Assembly (NCBI GenBank): GCA_030147525.1
Contig: JASBVF010000001.1
Span: 186,001-250,000, forward strand
DNA length: 64,000 bases
Source of the DNA: Bacteroidota bacterium
Lineage (GTDB): Bacteria; Bacteroidota; Bacteroidia; Chitinophagales; Saprospiraceae
Direction: 5' to 3'
The notes under the pieces are model-generated. The model was not told where the DNA came from. It saw only the letters and a list, made by a program, of their open reading frames with translations, and searched no databases. Positions 8,643 to 17,347 of the stretch are shown here, piece by piece. Positions within the stretch are counted from its first letter, which is position 1. Each line of letters starts with the position of its first letter. The position numbers were made by a program, and so were the translations under genes.

Positions 8643-9032
8643 TTAACGTTTGGAGAACTGGAAGCTCTTTCTTGCTTTGGGCTTACCGTACTTCTTACGC
8701 TCAACCTGGCGAGCGTCACGGGTCAGCAACTTCTTGTCTTTCAAAGGCTTACGGAAATCGGCATTCAATTTTACCAGTGCACGGGAGATACCCATGCGAG
8801 CCGCTTCGGCTTGGCCTTTGAAGCCACCGCCATCCACATTGATTTTCAGATCGTAGAGATTGCTCTCCAGGCTTACCGTATTGAAAGGCTCGGTGATAGC
8901 TGTCTGAATGTGAATTTGCGGGAAATAATCCTTGTAATCCTTACCATTGACTTTGATGTTGCCTTCACCTTTTGTGAGGTACACCCGAGCAACAGATGCT
9001 TTCCTTCTACCTATGGCATTTATCATTTCCAT
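8643..9032 (-). CDS. rpsI: 30S ribosomal protein S9
   Basis: A 129-residue S9 protein. It shows INAIGRRKASVARVYL at the N-terminus, the conserved GGGFKGQAEAARMGISRAL middle, and the basic C-terminal tail ending SFQFSKR that reaches the P-site tRNA. It lies 18 bases downstream of rplM, the standard pairing, so both are almost certainly co-transcribed. Confidence 0.97.
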   Translation of the reverse strand: MEMINAIGRRKASVARVYLTKGEGNIKVNGKDYKDYFPQIHIQTAITEPFNTVSLESNLYDLKINVDGGGFKGQAEAARMGISRALVKLNADFRKPLKDKKLLTRDARQVERKKYGKPKARKSFQFSKR

Positions 9033-9050
9033 GTTCGAAAATTTTCCTTA

Positions 9051-9494
9051 TTAAAAATTGAAAGGTTCGGGTTTCTGAGCCTGATGAGGATGCTCCTCGC
9101 CTGCATAGACAAACAACTTCTTGATCATCGCACGGCCCAGTTTGGTCTTAGGCAGCATGCCACGAACACCGTTTTCAATGACGGCTTCAGGCTTGCGGTC
9201 CAGCAAGTTGCGAGCTGTTTCCTTACGCTGACCACCAGGGTAGCCTGTGTAGCGGATGTACTCTTTCAGGTCCAACTTGTTACCGGTGAAACGGATCTTA
9301 TCCGCATTAACTACGATAACGTAGTCTCCACAATCTACGTGGGGAGTGAAAGAAGGCTTGTGTTTGCCACGCAAAACATGAGCGATGCGTGAAAACAATC
9401 GGCCCGCAGTCTGCCCTTCAGCATCCACGACGTACCAATTGTGCACCACTTCTTCTTTCTTCGCTGACGGGGTGTTATAACTCCGAGTATTCAC
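9051..9494 (-). CDS. rplM: 50S ribosomal protein L13
   Basis: A 147-residue L13 protein, an early assembly protein of the large subunit. Signatures: [43 protein letters not shown]-like [12 protein letters not shown], and [14 protein letters not shown]. It is the first gene of the ribosomal unit; a good Bacteroidota promoter lies 65-94 bases upstream, and the leader starts with a small stem-loop that could serve regulation. Confidence 0.97.
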   Translation of the reverse strand: MNTRSYNTPSAKKEEVVHNWYVVDAEGQTAGRLFSRIAHVLRGKHKPSFTPHVDCGDYVIVVNADKIRFTGNKLDLKEYIRYTGYPGGQRKETARNLLDRKPEAVIENGVRGMLPKTKLGRAMIKKLFVYAGEEHPHQAQKPEPFNF

Positions 9495-9538
9495 GATTTT
9501 TTACGTTTAAGCTGTGATGAAATTTTTTCTATTGAAAT

Positions 9539-9553
9539 GCCTTTTTTCAAGGC
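9539..9553 (-). promoter_or_regulatory. Stem-loop at the 5' end of the rplM leader
   Basis: On the minus strand GCCTT GAAAA AAGGC forms a small hairpin that would lie at or very near the 5' end of the transcript predicted from the -7 box at 9559-9566. It may be part of a ribosomal-protein leader or simply protect the 5' end. The short stem limits confidence. Confidence 0.35.
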
Positions 9554-9558
9554 GGGTG

Positions 9559-9588
9559 CAAAGGTAATTTTCTTTCCTTGAATTTCAA
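9559..9588 (-). promoter_or_regulatory. Promoter of the rplM-rpsI-rpsB-tsf unit
   Basis: On the minus strand TACCTTTG (9559-9566) matches the TAnnTTTG -7 box, with TTG at 9586-9588 separated by 19 bases, the spacing known for Bacteroidota primary sigma promoters. Predicted transcription would begin close to 9552, leaving a leader of about 58 bases before rplM. Confidence 0.7.
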
Positions 9589-9801
9589 GCTCATTTTTCA
9601 AAAAAAATCAAAAACTGGTTTCATAACTCACTGAAAAACAGTTAAAATATCGCACAAACTTTTTCAACACCCCTTTTTGAGGGGTATTTCGGGCAGGCTT
9701 TTTCTATTGAGATGTGGAAAGTTTTTTGACGGAACATTGAATGAGCAGGGAAGAGCGGATGAGGCAGGTTGAAAAAAAGCGCTTTAGGCCAGGGTTTGAC
9801 A
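9567..9801. other. Intergenic region upstream of rplM
   Basis: Apart from the -33 element of the rplM promoter, I see no gene here. A very short palindrome (ACCCC/GGGGT about 9669-9685) is the only structure. The rest is AT-rich unique sequence between the ribosomal unit and the tRNA-Cys terminator. Confidence 0.5.
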
Positions 9802-9851
9802 CAAAAAAATAACCTCCTGCAATTGCGTGATGATCAATCAATTACAGGAGG
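9802..9851 (-). terminator. Rho-independent terminator of tRNA-Cys
   Basis: Reading the minus strand, CCTCCTGTAATTG pairs with CAATTGCAGGAGG around a 13-base loop (one mismatch), followed by TTATTTTTTTG. It lies 43 bases beyond the tRNA-Cys 3' end. Confidence 0.8.
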
Positions 9852-9893
9852 CTATTTTGAAATTTTGATCGAAAACGGAGCTGATCAAAATGT

Positions 9894-9967
9894 TGGAGGT
9901 CGGTAGCGGAGTCGAACCGCTGTACGAGGTTTTGCAGACCTCTGCCTAGCCACTCGGCCAACCGACC
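9894..9967 (-). tRNA. tRNA-Cys (anticodon GCA)
   Basis: A cloverleaf folds on the minus strand: acceptor GGTCGGT pairs with ACCGACC, the T-arm is GCGG-TTCGACT-CCGC, and the anticodon loop CTGCAAA gives GCA. The discriminator base is U, as required for Cys tRNA, and CCA is encoded (9894-9896). Seventy-four bases with CCA. It has its own promoter-like box and terminator. Confidence 0.95.
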
Positions 9968-10005
9968 TTATTTTAAAAAGCACTTTAGCTTTTTTAAAGC
10001 GGATG

Positions 10006-10038
10006 CAAATGTACAGAGTTTTTTTTAACTATGTCAAA
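10006..10038 (-). promoter_or_regulatory. tRNA-Cys promoter
   Basis: On the minus strand TACATTTG (10006-10013) matches the TAnnTTTG -7 box, with TTTG at 10035-10038 at suitable spacing (21 bases). Transcription would begin roughly 30 bases before the mature tRNA. Confidence 0.65.
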
Positions 10039-10226
10039 TACCGTGTCAAAATCACATTAAATTTCTCCAACTCTGTTCTTGATTCTGCCGGAAGGTGTTG
10101 TTTTATTAATGTTTTCGGTCCAAAAATAATTCTGCCGCTTTGATATTTTTTTTGGTTAAACAACTTCCAGTCCTGTCCTCGCTAAAAAAAATTGATGCCA
10201 AAATTATCAGGTAACTGCCCTTCTGC

Positions 10227-11957
10227 TTAGCGAATTAGCAAAACGGTGCCTCGCTTTTCAGTCTGCTTTCCACTTGTCTGGGTGATGCGTATCTGGTAAA
10301 CGTAAACGCCTTGGGGTAAGTTTTTCACACCTTTTTTTCCATTCCATCCATCCTCGGGCGTTTTTGAGATGAAAACTTCCTGGCCGTAACGGTCAAAAAT
10401 TCTCATCTCGTAGCTAGCCAAATCCCCCAGAACGATGAGTGGCCTGAACCTTTGGTTAAAACCTTCCGGTGCAAATGCGTTCGGAACCAGGATGCGTACA
10501 TCCTGTTCGATGCAGGCTGTATTGGATCGGCTGAGGATGGTGAGTTGGCTACCGTCGGGGGTAGTAAGATTTGATTTGGCGAGAATGTAGTAACAGGCCT
10601 GCGCTTCTGCAAGGTTCGTTGGGTCAAAGCCATCCTCGAAAGTCGTGGTGGTATTACTGACAGTTCCTATGCTCGAAGCTGACCCGCCAATGATTTTATA
10701 AATTTCATAATTGGAGACGGTCGCATTTTGCAAAGTCAGCGGCGTCCAGCTTAGTTGGTTTACGTTGCCAGGCAAACTTTCTCCGCTGAGGAAAATTGTA
10801 GAGCCGTAGGTGGACAAAGCAAGGGAGTCGCAATCGTCCAGTGTCTGAATTTTATAAAAAACACTTCCCGCATCGGGTTGGGCGCTGCTGTCGAGATAGT
10901 TAGCCTCAGCGGGGAGCGGCAGCTGCGGGACTTGGGAGTTGATGGGCTGATAGTTACTGTTTTGATTGGAGCTTAAAATTTGAACCTCCTTGATTTCTGC
11001 GTTCGAATTCCAGCCCCAGGTTATTTCTACCTCGTTGTTTGGGTTGACGGTTACATTTTTTATGAAAAAATCCTTTACTGCCTGAACGATTTCCGCCGTC
11101 AGGCAAATTTCATTCGACCTGGAAACCACGCCGGTGCCGGCCTCCACAGCCTGAACAAAAACGCAGTAGGTGTCACCATCATTCAAGTTTTTGAATTCAA
11201 ATGCCGGTGCGGAGCCGCTGATCGTTTCGGCAAGTGCAGGTGCGCTGCCGTTTACGCTTGCCCAGATTTGCTGTTCACCAATGCCGTTTGGCCAGTTTTG
11301 ATACAAATTCCAACTCAACTCGATTGACTGGCGGCAAGGGTTCAGGGTTCCCTCCAGAAAAATGGTGCTGTGTTTCAGATCAAAAATACTCGTGTTGCCA
11401 CACTGGTCGAGCGCCTTAACGAAGTAAGATTCCTGCTGCATGTCCGGCGCTCCGTTGATGTCCTGATAGGTGTTTCCACTGAAAACGGTGTCGATCGGCA
11501 CCACGCCGACGGGTGTTTCACGATAGACAATATAGCCGAAAACTTCCGGCGAAAGACTGGGCTCCCAAGTGACGAGCACGTTGCCATCGATGACCGAAAC
11601 GCTTTGAATGGGTGAAATATCAGGCGGCCTGTTGTCCAGGGTATCAGAGGGCAAGGCTGTTTGGCCGGGGCAGTCGTAGTTGCTGAGCAAATAGAAATAC
11701 CACAACTCGCCGCCCGGGTTAGCAAAAAAATAAAAATCCTGGGCTGGATTGGTGACGGAACTCAGCAGGGAGAAAGGCCCTGCAGGGTTTTGACTTCCCC
11801 AGACTTCGTAGCTGTTGAACGGCCCGCAGTTGTTGTTGGGCAGGTTCCAAAACAGGGTATCGCCCCTGACGCACAGAAACTCAGGCGGTTGGATCTGCGC
11901 TGAAAGTTGAAATGTGAAAATGAATCCGAATAAAACTATGGTGAAAAATTTTTTCAT
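10227..11957 (-). CDS. T9SS type B sorting-domain protein with fibronectin-like repeats
   Basis: A 576-residue secreted protein. A signal peptide (to about residue 20, FQLSAQ) is followed by four or five repeats of about 95 residues with fibronectin type III character, for example SYEVWGSQNPAGPF, VTWEPSLSPEVFGYIVYRE, ISWNLYQNWPNG-like segments and LSWTPLTLQNATVSNYEIYK. The last 90 residues form the type B C-terminal domain used for T9SS export: VPNAFAPEG, YEMRIFDRYGQEVF, DGWNG and LPQGVYVYQIRI, ending in a basic residue. The protein is therefore probably displayed on or released from the cell surface, perhaps as an adhesin. It lies 17 bases downstream of a lipoprotein gene on the same strand, likely co-transcribed. 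Confidence 0.9.
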   Translation of the reverse strand: MKKFFTIVLFGFIFTFQLSAQIQPPEFLCVRGDTLFWNLPNNNCGPFNSYEVWGSQNPAGPFSLLSSVTNPAQDFYFFANPGGELWYFYLLSNYDCPGQTALPSDTLDNRPPDISPIQSVSVIDGNVLVTWEPSLSPEVFGYIVYRETPVGVVPIDTVFSGNTYQDINGAPDMQQESYFVKALDQCGNTSIFDLKHSTIFLEGTLNPCRQSIELSWNLYQNWPNGIGEQQIWASVNGSAPALAETISGSAPAFEFKNLNDGDTYCVFVQAVEAGTGVVSRSNEICLTAEIVQAVKDFFIKNVTVNPNNEVEITWGWNSNAEIKEVQILSSNQNSNYQPINSQVPQLPLPAEANYLDSSAQPDAGSVFYKIQTLDDCDSLALSTYGSTIFLSGESLPGNVNQLSWTPLTLQNATVSNYEIYKIIGGSASSIGTVSNTTTTFEDGFDPTNLAEAQACYYILAKSNLTTPDGSQLTILSRSNTACIEQDVRILVPNAFAPEGFNQRFRPLIVLGDLASYEMRIFDRYGQEVFISKTPEDGWNGKKGVKNLPQGVYVYQIRITQTSGKQTEKRGTVLLIR

Positions 11958-11974
11958 GCTGCTTGCCGGTTTTG

Positions 11975-12715
11975 CTATCGCTGTTCGAGGGTTGTCCTGA
12001 ATTTTTCTTCAAAAGCTTCCATGCTGTAAATGTCCTGCAAAATATAGGTTAGCTGAAGGCTGTCGCTGAACTCCTTGCTGGCGTAAACCAGTCCGAGGCC
12101 CTTTGCGTAGATTTCTGTCGCCGGATATTCCTGCTTCCAGTGGCCCTGCAGTTCGTGGTCCACCATTTCCTGAACGTTGAAAATGATGGCAGGATAGCTT
12201 TTTCCCTGAAAAACAAACGTTGTGTCCCTGTCAAATTGCCGGTTTCTGACAAAAAGATAAACGGAACTGTCGAGCGGTGATTGCCAGGTGACGGAGGAAA
12301 GTAGCACCCCGGCCGGTTGTTTCACCTCAAACGGGAAGACGTTTGCGGCATCGACCCGGGCAGGGATTTGAATTTTCTTCCCGGTCGCAGTGTCTGTCTC
12401 GTACGCAATGAAGTCAGAGATAAGCATGCCGTTATTCACTCGCTCTTCCCGTACAAATTGGTCCGGGGAAAATCCGGCATCGTAGGCCATGCCAATCAGG
12501 TACTGGCTTTTGTTCTCCCTGATTGATTTGTAATACCAGTAAGCATTGCTTTTTTCGCTGCCGCTGTTCAGTTGGTATTCGTAAACCTTGCCCTCTTCCA
12601 GTTTGTCGAGTGGAAAATAATACTGCTCGATGTTGCGTACGCTACCGTCATTTTTACAGGCAAAAAAAACGGTGAGAAGTACAATGAAAACAGCAATGGC
12701 CGGGCGAAATATCAT
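11975..12715 (-). CDS. Hypothetical lipoprotein
   Basis: A lipoprotein of about 246 residues with the N-terminus MIFRPAIAVFIVLLTVFFAC, in which VFFAC is the lipobox. I chose the ATG at 12715 because it puts the hydrophobic segment right behind the start; an ATG at 12745 would add ten residues. The mature protein has YFPLDKLEEGKVYEYQLN, YWYYKSIRE, and a C-terminal part with WKQEYPATEIYAKGLGLVYA, which suggests a beta-rich fold like that of other uncharacterised Bacteroidota lipoproteins. No enzyme motif seen. It directly precedes the T9SS cargo gene with 17 bases between them, so the two may act together at the cell surface. Confidence 0.7.
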   Translation of the reverse strand: MIFRPAIAVFIVLLTVFFACKNDGSVRNIEQYYFPLDKLEEGKVYEYQLNSGSEKSNAYWYYKSIRENKSQYLIGMAYDAGFSPDQFVREERVNNGMLISDFIAYETDTATGKKIQIPARVDAANVFPFEVKQPAGVLLSSVTWQSPLDSSVYLFVRNRQFDRDTTFVFQGKSYPAIIFNVQEMVDHELQGHWKQEYPATEIYAKGLGLVYASKEFSDSLQLTYILQDIYSMEAFEEKFRTTLEQR

Positions 12716-12745
12716 GTTTGTAAAATTTTGGAGCTGGTTGATCAT

Positions 12746-12795
12746 GTTTGAATTTGTTGATTTTCAAATGTTTAAAAAATGAAACAACTTCAAAC
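12746..12795. repeat. Imperfect 13-bp inverted repeat at a gene junction
   Basis: GTTTGAATTTGTT (12746-12758) and AACAACTTCAAAC (12783-12795) pair at 12 of 13 positions. The repeat fills the 62-base gap between rsmI and the hypothetical lipoprotein, ending close to the latter's upstream ATG. It is one of several such junction repeats in this window. Confidence 0.55.
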
Positions 12796-12807
12796 GATAC
12801 CAAAAGT

Positions 12808-13470
12808 TTATGCGCCACCCACGATAACGACAATTTCGCCCTTCACATTTTTTTCTTTGAAATAAACAGCCAGGTTGGCCAGTGTGTCCGTGCGGATTTC
12901 TTCATGGATTTTGGTCAGCTCACGAGCCACGCAGGCCGGGCGCTCCGGACCGCAGAACTCGCCAAGCTGTTCCAGGCATTTTACCAGGCGGTTGGGCGAT
13001 TCGTATAAAATAAAGGTGGTGGGCAGGGCCGAGAGGTATTGCAACCTCGTTTGCCTTCCTTTTTTATGAGGTAAAAAACCTTCGAAGTGAAATTTGTCAG
13101 AGGGCAGGCCCGACGCAGCTAATGCCGGAACAAAGGCTGTGGGGCCGGGCAGGCATTCCACTCTCACGCCTTCCTGAACACACTCCCTCACCAGCAGGAA
13201 CCCAGGGTCGGAGATGCCGGGCGTGCCGGCGTCCGAGACAAGTGCGAAAGTGGCGCCGGCTTTGAGTTGGTCGACTACTCCGGATGTAATTTGGTGTTCG
13301 TTGAAGGCATGAAAAGCGCCGACGGGCGTTGGAATCTGGAAGTGATTCAGCAGCCGCTTCGTCACCCTGGTGTCTTCCGCCCAGATTTTGTCCACTTCCT
13401 TCAAAATTCGCAGTGCCCGCAAGGTGATGTCTTCCAGGTTGCCGATAGGAGTTGGGACGAGGTATAGCAT
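12808..13470 (-). CDS. rsmI: 16S rRNA (cytidine-2'-O)-methyltransferase RsmI
   Basis: A 220-residue tetrapyrrole-methylase-fold enzyme that methylates the ribose of C1402 in 16S rRNA using S-adenosylmethionine. Signatures: LYLVPTPIGNLEDITLRAL at the N-terminus, AEDTRVTKRLL, FALVSDAGTPGISDPG, and FILYESPNRLVKCLEQL. It is shorter than the roughly 285-residue E. coli protein because the C-terminal extension is absent, which is usual in this phylum. The start codon sits inside a duplicated word: ATACCTCGTCC occurs immediately before and again just after the ATG. Confidence 0.94.
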   Translation of the reverse strand: MLYLVPTPIGNLEDITLRALRILKEVDKIWAEDTRVTKRLLNHFQIPTPVGAFHAFNEHQITSGVVDQLKAGATFALVSDAGTPGISDPGFLLVRECVQEGVRVECLPGPTAFVPALAASGLPSDKFHFEGFLPHKKGRQTRLQYLSALPTTFILYESPNRLVKCLEQLGEFCGPERPACVARELTKIHEEIRTDTLANLAVYFKEKNVKGEIVVIVGGA

Positions 13471-13524
13471 GGACGAGGTATGGGGTATGAGCTAAGGCTG
13501 AACTTTACGCCTGACGGCTCATAC
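13455..13524. repeat. Word duplication and inverted repeat around the rsmI start
   Basis: GGACGAGGTAT occurs at 13455-13465 (inside the rsmI coding start) and again at 13471-13481 (just upstream), with a 16-base period that contains the start codon. A second pair, GTATGAGC at 13485-13492 and GCTCATAC at 13517-13524, forms an 8-bp inverted repeat just upstream. Confidence 0.5.
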
Positions 13525-13604
13525 GGGTTTGATAGAAAAATGATAAATCTCTGTGATCATAATTGGCCAGCAGTTTATGGCAACGTTGACCGGCCGGGCA
13601 GTTA

Positions 13605-14333
13605 TCAACCGGCGTTTGCCGGGTTCCGGTTTGAAATATTTTCAAAAATGGAAAAAAGCACGTAAGCAATGATGATAAACGAGAGAGACGCCTCCCACAA
13701 CCAAATGATCATTGCCAGCGAAACGGCTGCAAAGGTAAACCGAATCTTGTTGTCAGCCCACGTGAGGTTTTTGAGCTTCAGCCCGAACATGGGAAAGTTT
13801 GCCACCATCAGCCAGCAAAGCACCGGAATTATGAGATATAAAAAAACAGGGTTGGTGACCAGTTTATCCAGCCCAAAAGATTTGTAATGATAAATCAGCA
13901 TCAGTCCCACGGTAAACATAGCAGTGGATGGCGTCGGCATTCCGATAAAATTCTCTGTCTGGCGGGTATCAATGTTGAAAACCCCCAACCGTATGGCCGC
14001 AAAAAGGGTGATGAGAAACGCCGGTGAAGCTGCCAGCGTTAGTTCGATGGGCAAAACATCGTGGCCGGAGAGCCCTTTCACCAACAGCATGTAGACGATA
14101 GCGCCGGGTACAACTCCAAATGAAACCATGTCCGCTAGGGAGTCGAGTTGCTGGCCGAGCGGTGACTTGACTTTGAGCAATCTGGCGCACATTCCATCCA
14201 GGTAATCAGCAACACCGCTGGCAAGGCTGAAAAAGAATGCTTGCACAAACTGCCCGTATAGCACGCTCGCCAGTGCACAGCATCCAAAAAATAGATTCAG
14301 TAAAGTGATGAAATTCGGAATGTTTTTCTTCAT
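13605..14333 (-). CDS. pssA: CDP-diacylglycerol-serine O-phosphatidyltransferase
   Basis: A 242-residue membrane enzyme that makes phosphatidylserine, the precursor of phosphatidylethanolamine. The CDP-alcohol phosphotransferase motif is complete: D-x2-D-G-x2-A-R-x8-G-x3-D-x3-D within VADYLDGMCARLL and GQQLDSLAD. About six to eight hydrophobic segments follow. I placed the start at 14333 (MKKNIPNFITLLNLFFG) rather than the ATG at 14351, since it gives the usual short N-terminus. A -7 box TACTTTTG lies at 14386-14393 on this strand. Diverges from the large T9SS cargo gene. Confidence 0.93.
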   Translation of the reverse strand: MKKNIPNFITLLNLFFGCCALASVLYGQFVQAFFFSLASGVADYLDGMCARLLKVKSPLGQQLDSLADMVSFGVVPGAIVYMLLVKGLSGHDVLPIELTLAASPAFLITLFAAIRLGVFNIDTRQTENFIGMPTPSTAMFTVGLMLIYHYKSFGLDKLVTNPVFLYLIIPVLCWLMVANFPMFGLKLKNLTWADNKIRFTFAAVSLAMIIWLWEASLSFIIIAYVLFSIFENISNRNPANAG

Positions 14334-14385
14334 TACCAGTTCGTTGCCCAACGGTTGGGAAATTTCTTAGCGTCTAACTCAGGGA

Positions 14386-14393
14386 CAAAAGTA
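14386..14393 (-). promoter_or_regulatory. -7 element of the pssA promoter
   Basis: TACTTTTG on the minus strand matches TAnnTTTG and lies about 55 bases before the pssA start. No clear -33 TTG. Confidence 0.5.
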
Positions 14394-14473
14394 AGATTCC
14401 CCTTAACATCCTCATAACCTTGTAATGTCGGCTTAGCCCCAACAATGTCGTAATTTTGCTAAAACCAAATCGT

Positions 14474-14481
14474 TACTTTTG
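14474..14481 (+). promoter_or_regulatory. -7 element of the large T9SS cargo gene
   Basis: TACTTTTG matches TAnnTTTG, with TTTG at 14455-14458 upstream at a rather short 15-base spacing. It lies 50 bases before the start at 14532. Confidence 0.5.
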
Positions 14482-14531
14482 AACCTTAAAAGTTACCAAG
14501 GGTTTCAGCCGACATAAAAAAACTCACAGCA

Positions 14532-17282
14532 ATGAAAAAACTCTGCTCCCTAAGCCTCCTATTGGCACCTGTTTTTTTTGCAAATGTAATTTTTGCCCAA
14601 CCTGCAAACGACGAGTGTGCCAGTGCAACTCCGCTCAACGATGTCACAAGCTGGTGCTCGGCATCCGGCGCTTTTTCGAATGCCAATGCCACGCTGAGCA
14701 ATACGCCTCAGCCCTCTTGTTTTCCTGATGTTACCAGCGATGTCTGGTTTTCTTTTGTAGCGGAAGCTACCACGCTTCAGGTAGCCGTCATCGGAAATAC
14801 CTCAGGTAACCAGGGACCGGGCGGTACGCTGAACAATCCTCAGTTTGCAGTCTACTCAGGAAGCTGTGGCGGGTTGTTAACAGAAATTGCCTGCGCTTCC
14901 GATGGGTTCGGAACGAATATCATCGAGTCTTTCGCCGGGCCGCTTACCGTTGGTGAAACTTACTTCATCAGGGTAGGAGGCAGAGCCGGGAATACCGGTA
15001 CTTTCAAACTTTGCGTCAATAACTTCAATGCTGTGCCCGACCCCAACGGCGATTGCCCGACCGGTGTCATCCTCTGCGATAAATCTTCTTTCACCGTGGA
15101 GAGTCTCGTCGGGACCGGGAATCTGACTAACGAATTCAGCCAAAGCATTTGCATTCAAACTGAATTCGCCTCAGCCTGGTATCGCTGGACCTGCAAAGAC
15201 CCCGGCTCCCTGACTTTCACGATCACCCCCACAAACCCCTCTGATGATATTGATTTTGCAGTTTTTGAATTGCCGGGCGGCATTGATGATTGTGATAATA
15301 AGGTAAAAGTCAGATGTGAAGCTGCAGGAGAAAATGTCGGGCAGCCCTTCTCGAACTGGGAGATTTGCACCGGACCAACCGGTTTGAGTTTGGATGAAAC
15401 AGATCTGGATGAATTTCCGGGCTGTGCGCCCGGGCAAAATAATTTTGTCGCAGCGCTCGATATGGTTGCCGGCCGCAGCTATGCCCTCATCATCAATAAT
15501 TTTAGCAATACCGGCAACGGCTTCACCATTGAATTCGGAGGCACGGGCACCTTCCAGGGGCCGGAGGCTGATTTTAATATCGCTCCTCCGGTTGTTTGCG
15601 CAGGTAGTGAGGTGACCTTCATTGACGCTTCGAATGCAGTGGAAGGCATCACCAACTGGCAGTGGAACTTCGGGCTTGGTGCTTCTCCCGCGACAGCCAC
15701 CGGAGAGGGGCCCCATCAGGTAACTTACAACACGCCCGGCCCCAAATCCGTCACTTTGACGATCACGAGCGAAGCCGGATGCATCATCACGGATATTGAA
15801 CAAATAACAGTCTTGCCGCCGCCGGATGTCACGCCGGAAATAATTGCCGACTACTGCGGGCCCGACGATGCGACGGGCGCCATCAATCTTACGGCCGAAG
15901 GGGATGCACTACCCTACCTTTACAACTGGCAAGGGTCTGGTACTTTTTCACCGGATGGGGCACTTTCTGAAATTGAGGTGGGAAGCTACTCCGTTGTCGT
16001 GCAGGATGCTAACGGCTGCGAGGAGAACTTTACTTTTGACGTGCCGGAAGGACTGAGTCTTGAAGCCGGCGTCAATCCTGCGGTGCCACCTACCTGCAAC
16101 GGCGACTCCGACGGCAGCATTTCAATTTCCATTCAAATCGCCAATGAGCCGGTGCAATTCGATTTTGGAAACGGCCTTCAGTCCAGCAATGAGTTGAACA
16201 ACATTCCTGCCGGTACTTACAATGTTTACGCTATCGATGCGGCAGGCTGCGAAGGTTTTTTTACGATTAACGTCGTGGACTTTCCGCCACTTCAACTAAG
16301 TATTGATCCGCTCGACATCAGCTGTTTTGGAGCAATGGATGGCAGCATCACCGTCACGCCATCCGGCGGTGCGGGTGGTTACACTTTTTTATGGAGCAAT
16401 GGTGAAACAACTGATGTGATTGAAAACCTGGCTGCCGGTGTGTACTCCGTCACCGTTACGGATGAAAACGGCTGCACTGCCGTTGCTGATGCCGATATCA
16501 TTGAACCAGACGAACTGGCGCTGACTGTAGAGGCAGTGGATGTCATCTGTTTCGGTGATGAAACCGGCGTCATCACCGTCACGGCAATGGGTGGCACGCC
16601 TCCCTTTGAGTATAGCGCCGATGGAATCAACTTTCAGGCTGAACCTACCTTGACCGGCCTTGCTGCCGGTAATTACCAGGTTGTGGTACGGGATAGCCGT
16701 GGATGTCTTGTTTCGATTGGTGCAGTTATCAATCAACCCTTGCAGCTCGTGGTGGAAGCAGGTGAAAACCAAACCATAGATCTCGGTTACACCGCTGATT
16801 TGAGGGGCATTGTTTCTCCTCCGTTCAATCCGGTAGCGCTCACCTGGAATCCTTCAACGACGCTCAGTTGCCCTGACTGCATCGACCCTGTGGCTACTCC
16901 ATTTCAAACGACAACTTACTACCTCACAGCCGTTGACAGTGCCGGCTGCTCAGCTGTCGATTCGGTCACGATTATTGTGAGCCTGAACCGGCCGATATAC
17001 ATTCCAAATGTTTTTTCTCCTAATGGGGATGGTCTGAACGATTATTTTACCGTGTACGGTGGTCCGGCGGCTCGCTCCATCCGCACGTTGAAAATTTTTG
17101 CTCGCTGGGGTAACCTCGTGTACGAGGGCTACAATCTGCCGCTCAACGATGAGTCTTCCGGCTGGGATGGTTTTTTCAAAGGAAAACTGATGGATCCGTC
17201 CGTGTTTGCCTACCTGGCTGAAGTGGAGTTTATTGATGGAGTGGTCGTACTTTACGAAGGAGATGTGACCATTTTGCGATAG
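14532..17282 (+). CDS. Large T9SS type B cargo protein with PKD and SprB-like repeats
   Basis: A 916-residue secreted protein. After the signal peptide (to about residue 23) come two pre-peptidase-like beta domains (about 25-165 and 175-335; NDECASATPL, YFIRVGGRAGN), a PKD domain (about 355-430, with WQWNFGLG and SVTLTITSEAGC), then at least three SprB-type repeats (about 430-760) with the recurrent CxGxxDGSI motif: CNGDSDGSISI, CFGAMDGSITV, CFGDETGVITV. The last 90 residues form a type B sorting domain (IPNVFSPNGDGLNDYF, WDGFFKG, ending VTILR). SprB repeats are found in the mobile gliding adhesin of Flavobacterium, so a surface adhesin role is likely. Followed by a strong bidirectional terminator. 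Confidence 0.92.
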   Translation: MKKLCSLSLLLAPVFFANVIFAQPANDECASATPLNDVTSWCSASGAFSNANATLSNTPQPSCFPDVTSDVWFSFVAEATTLQVAVIGNTSGNQGPGGTLNNPQFAVYSGSCGGLLTEIACASDGFGTNIIESFAGPLTVGETYFIRVGGRAGNTGTFKLCVNNFNAVPDPNGDCPTGVILCDKSSFTVESLVGTGNLTNEFSQSICIQTEFASAWYRWTCKDPGSLTFTITPTNPSDDIDFAVFELPGGIDDCDNKVKVRCEAAGENVGQPFSNWEICTGPTGLSLDETDLDEFPGCAPGQNNFVAALDMVAGRSYALIINNFSNTGNGFTIEFGGTGTFQGPEADFNIAPPVVCAGSEVTFIDASNAVEGITNWQWNFGLGASPATATGEGPHQVTYNTPGPKSVTLTITSEAGCIITDIEQITVLPPPDVTPEIIADYCGPDDATGAINLTAEGDALPYLYNWQGSGTFSPDGALSEIEVGSYSVVVQDANGCEENFTFDVPEGLSLEAGVNPAVPPTCNGDSDGSISISIQIANEPVQFDFGNGLQSSNELNNIPAGTYNVYAIDAAGCEGFFTINVVDFPPLQLSIDPLDISCFGAMDGSITVTPSGGAGGYTFLWSNGETTDVIENLAAGVYSVTVTDENGCTAVADADIIEPDELALTVEAVDVICFGDETGVITVTAMGGTPPFEYSADGINFQAEPTLTGLAAGNYQVVVRDSRGCLVSIGAVINQPLQLVVEAGENQTIDLGYTADLRGIVSPPFNPVALTWNPSTTLSCPDCIDPVATPFQTTTYYLTAVDSAGCSAVDSVTIIVSLNRPIYIPNVFSPNGDGLNDYFTVYGGPAARSIRTLKIFARWGNLVYEGYNLPLNDESSGWDGFFKGKLMDPSVFAYLAEVEFIDGVVVLYEGDVTILR

Positions 17283-17301
17283 CGGAAGCTGAGGAGAGAT
17301 T

Positions 17302-17344
17302 AAAAAATTGACAAACCACGAAATGCGGGGTTTGTCAATTTTTT
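17302..17344. terminator. Bidirectional rho-independent terminator
   Basis: AAAAAATTGACAAACC (17302-17317) pairs perfectly with GGTTTGTCAATTTTTT (17329-17344), with T-runs on both strands. It lies between the convergent T9SS cargo gene and the epimerase-like gene. Confidence 0.9.
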
Positions 17345-17347
17345 TTA

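Noticed and set aside
8589-9392. Long plus-strand open frame of 267 residues
   Set aside because: It is antisense to rpsI and rplM, whose protein signatures are unmistakable.
9669-9685. ACCCC/GGGGT hairpin as a terminator
   Set aside because: The stem is only five pairs and no T-run follows.
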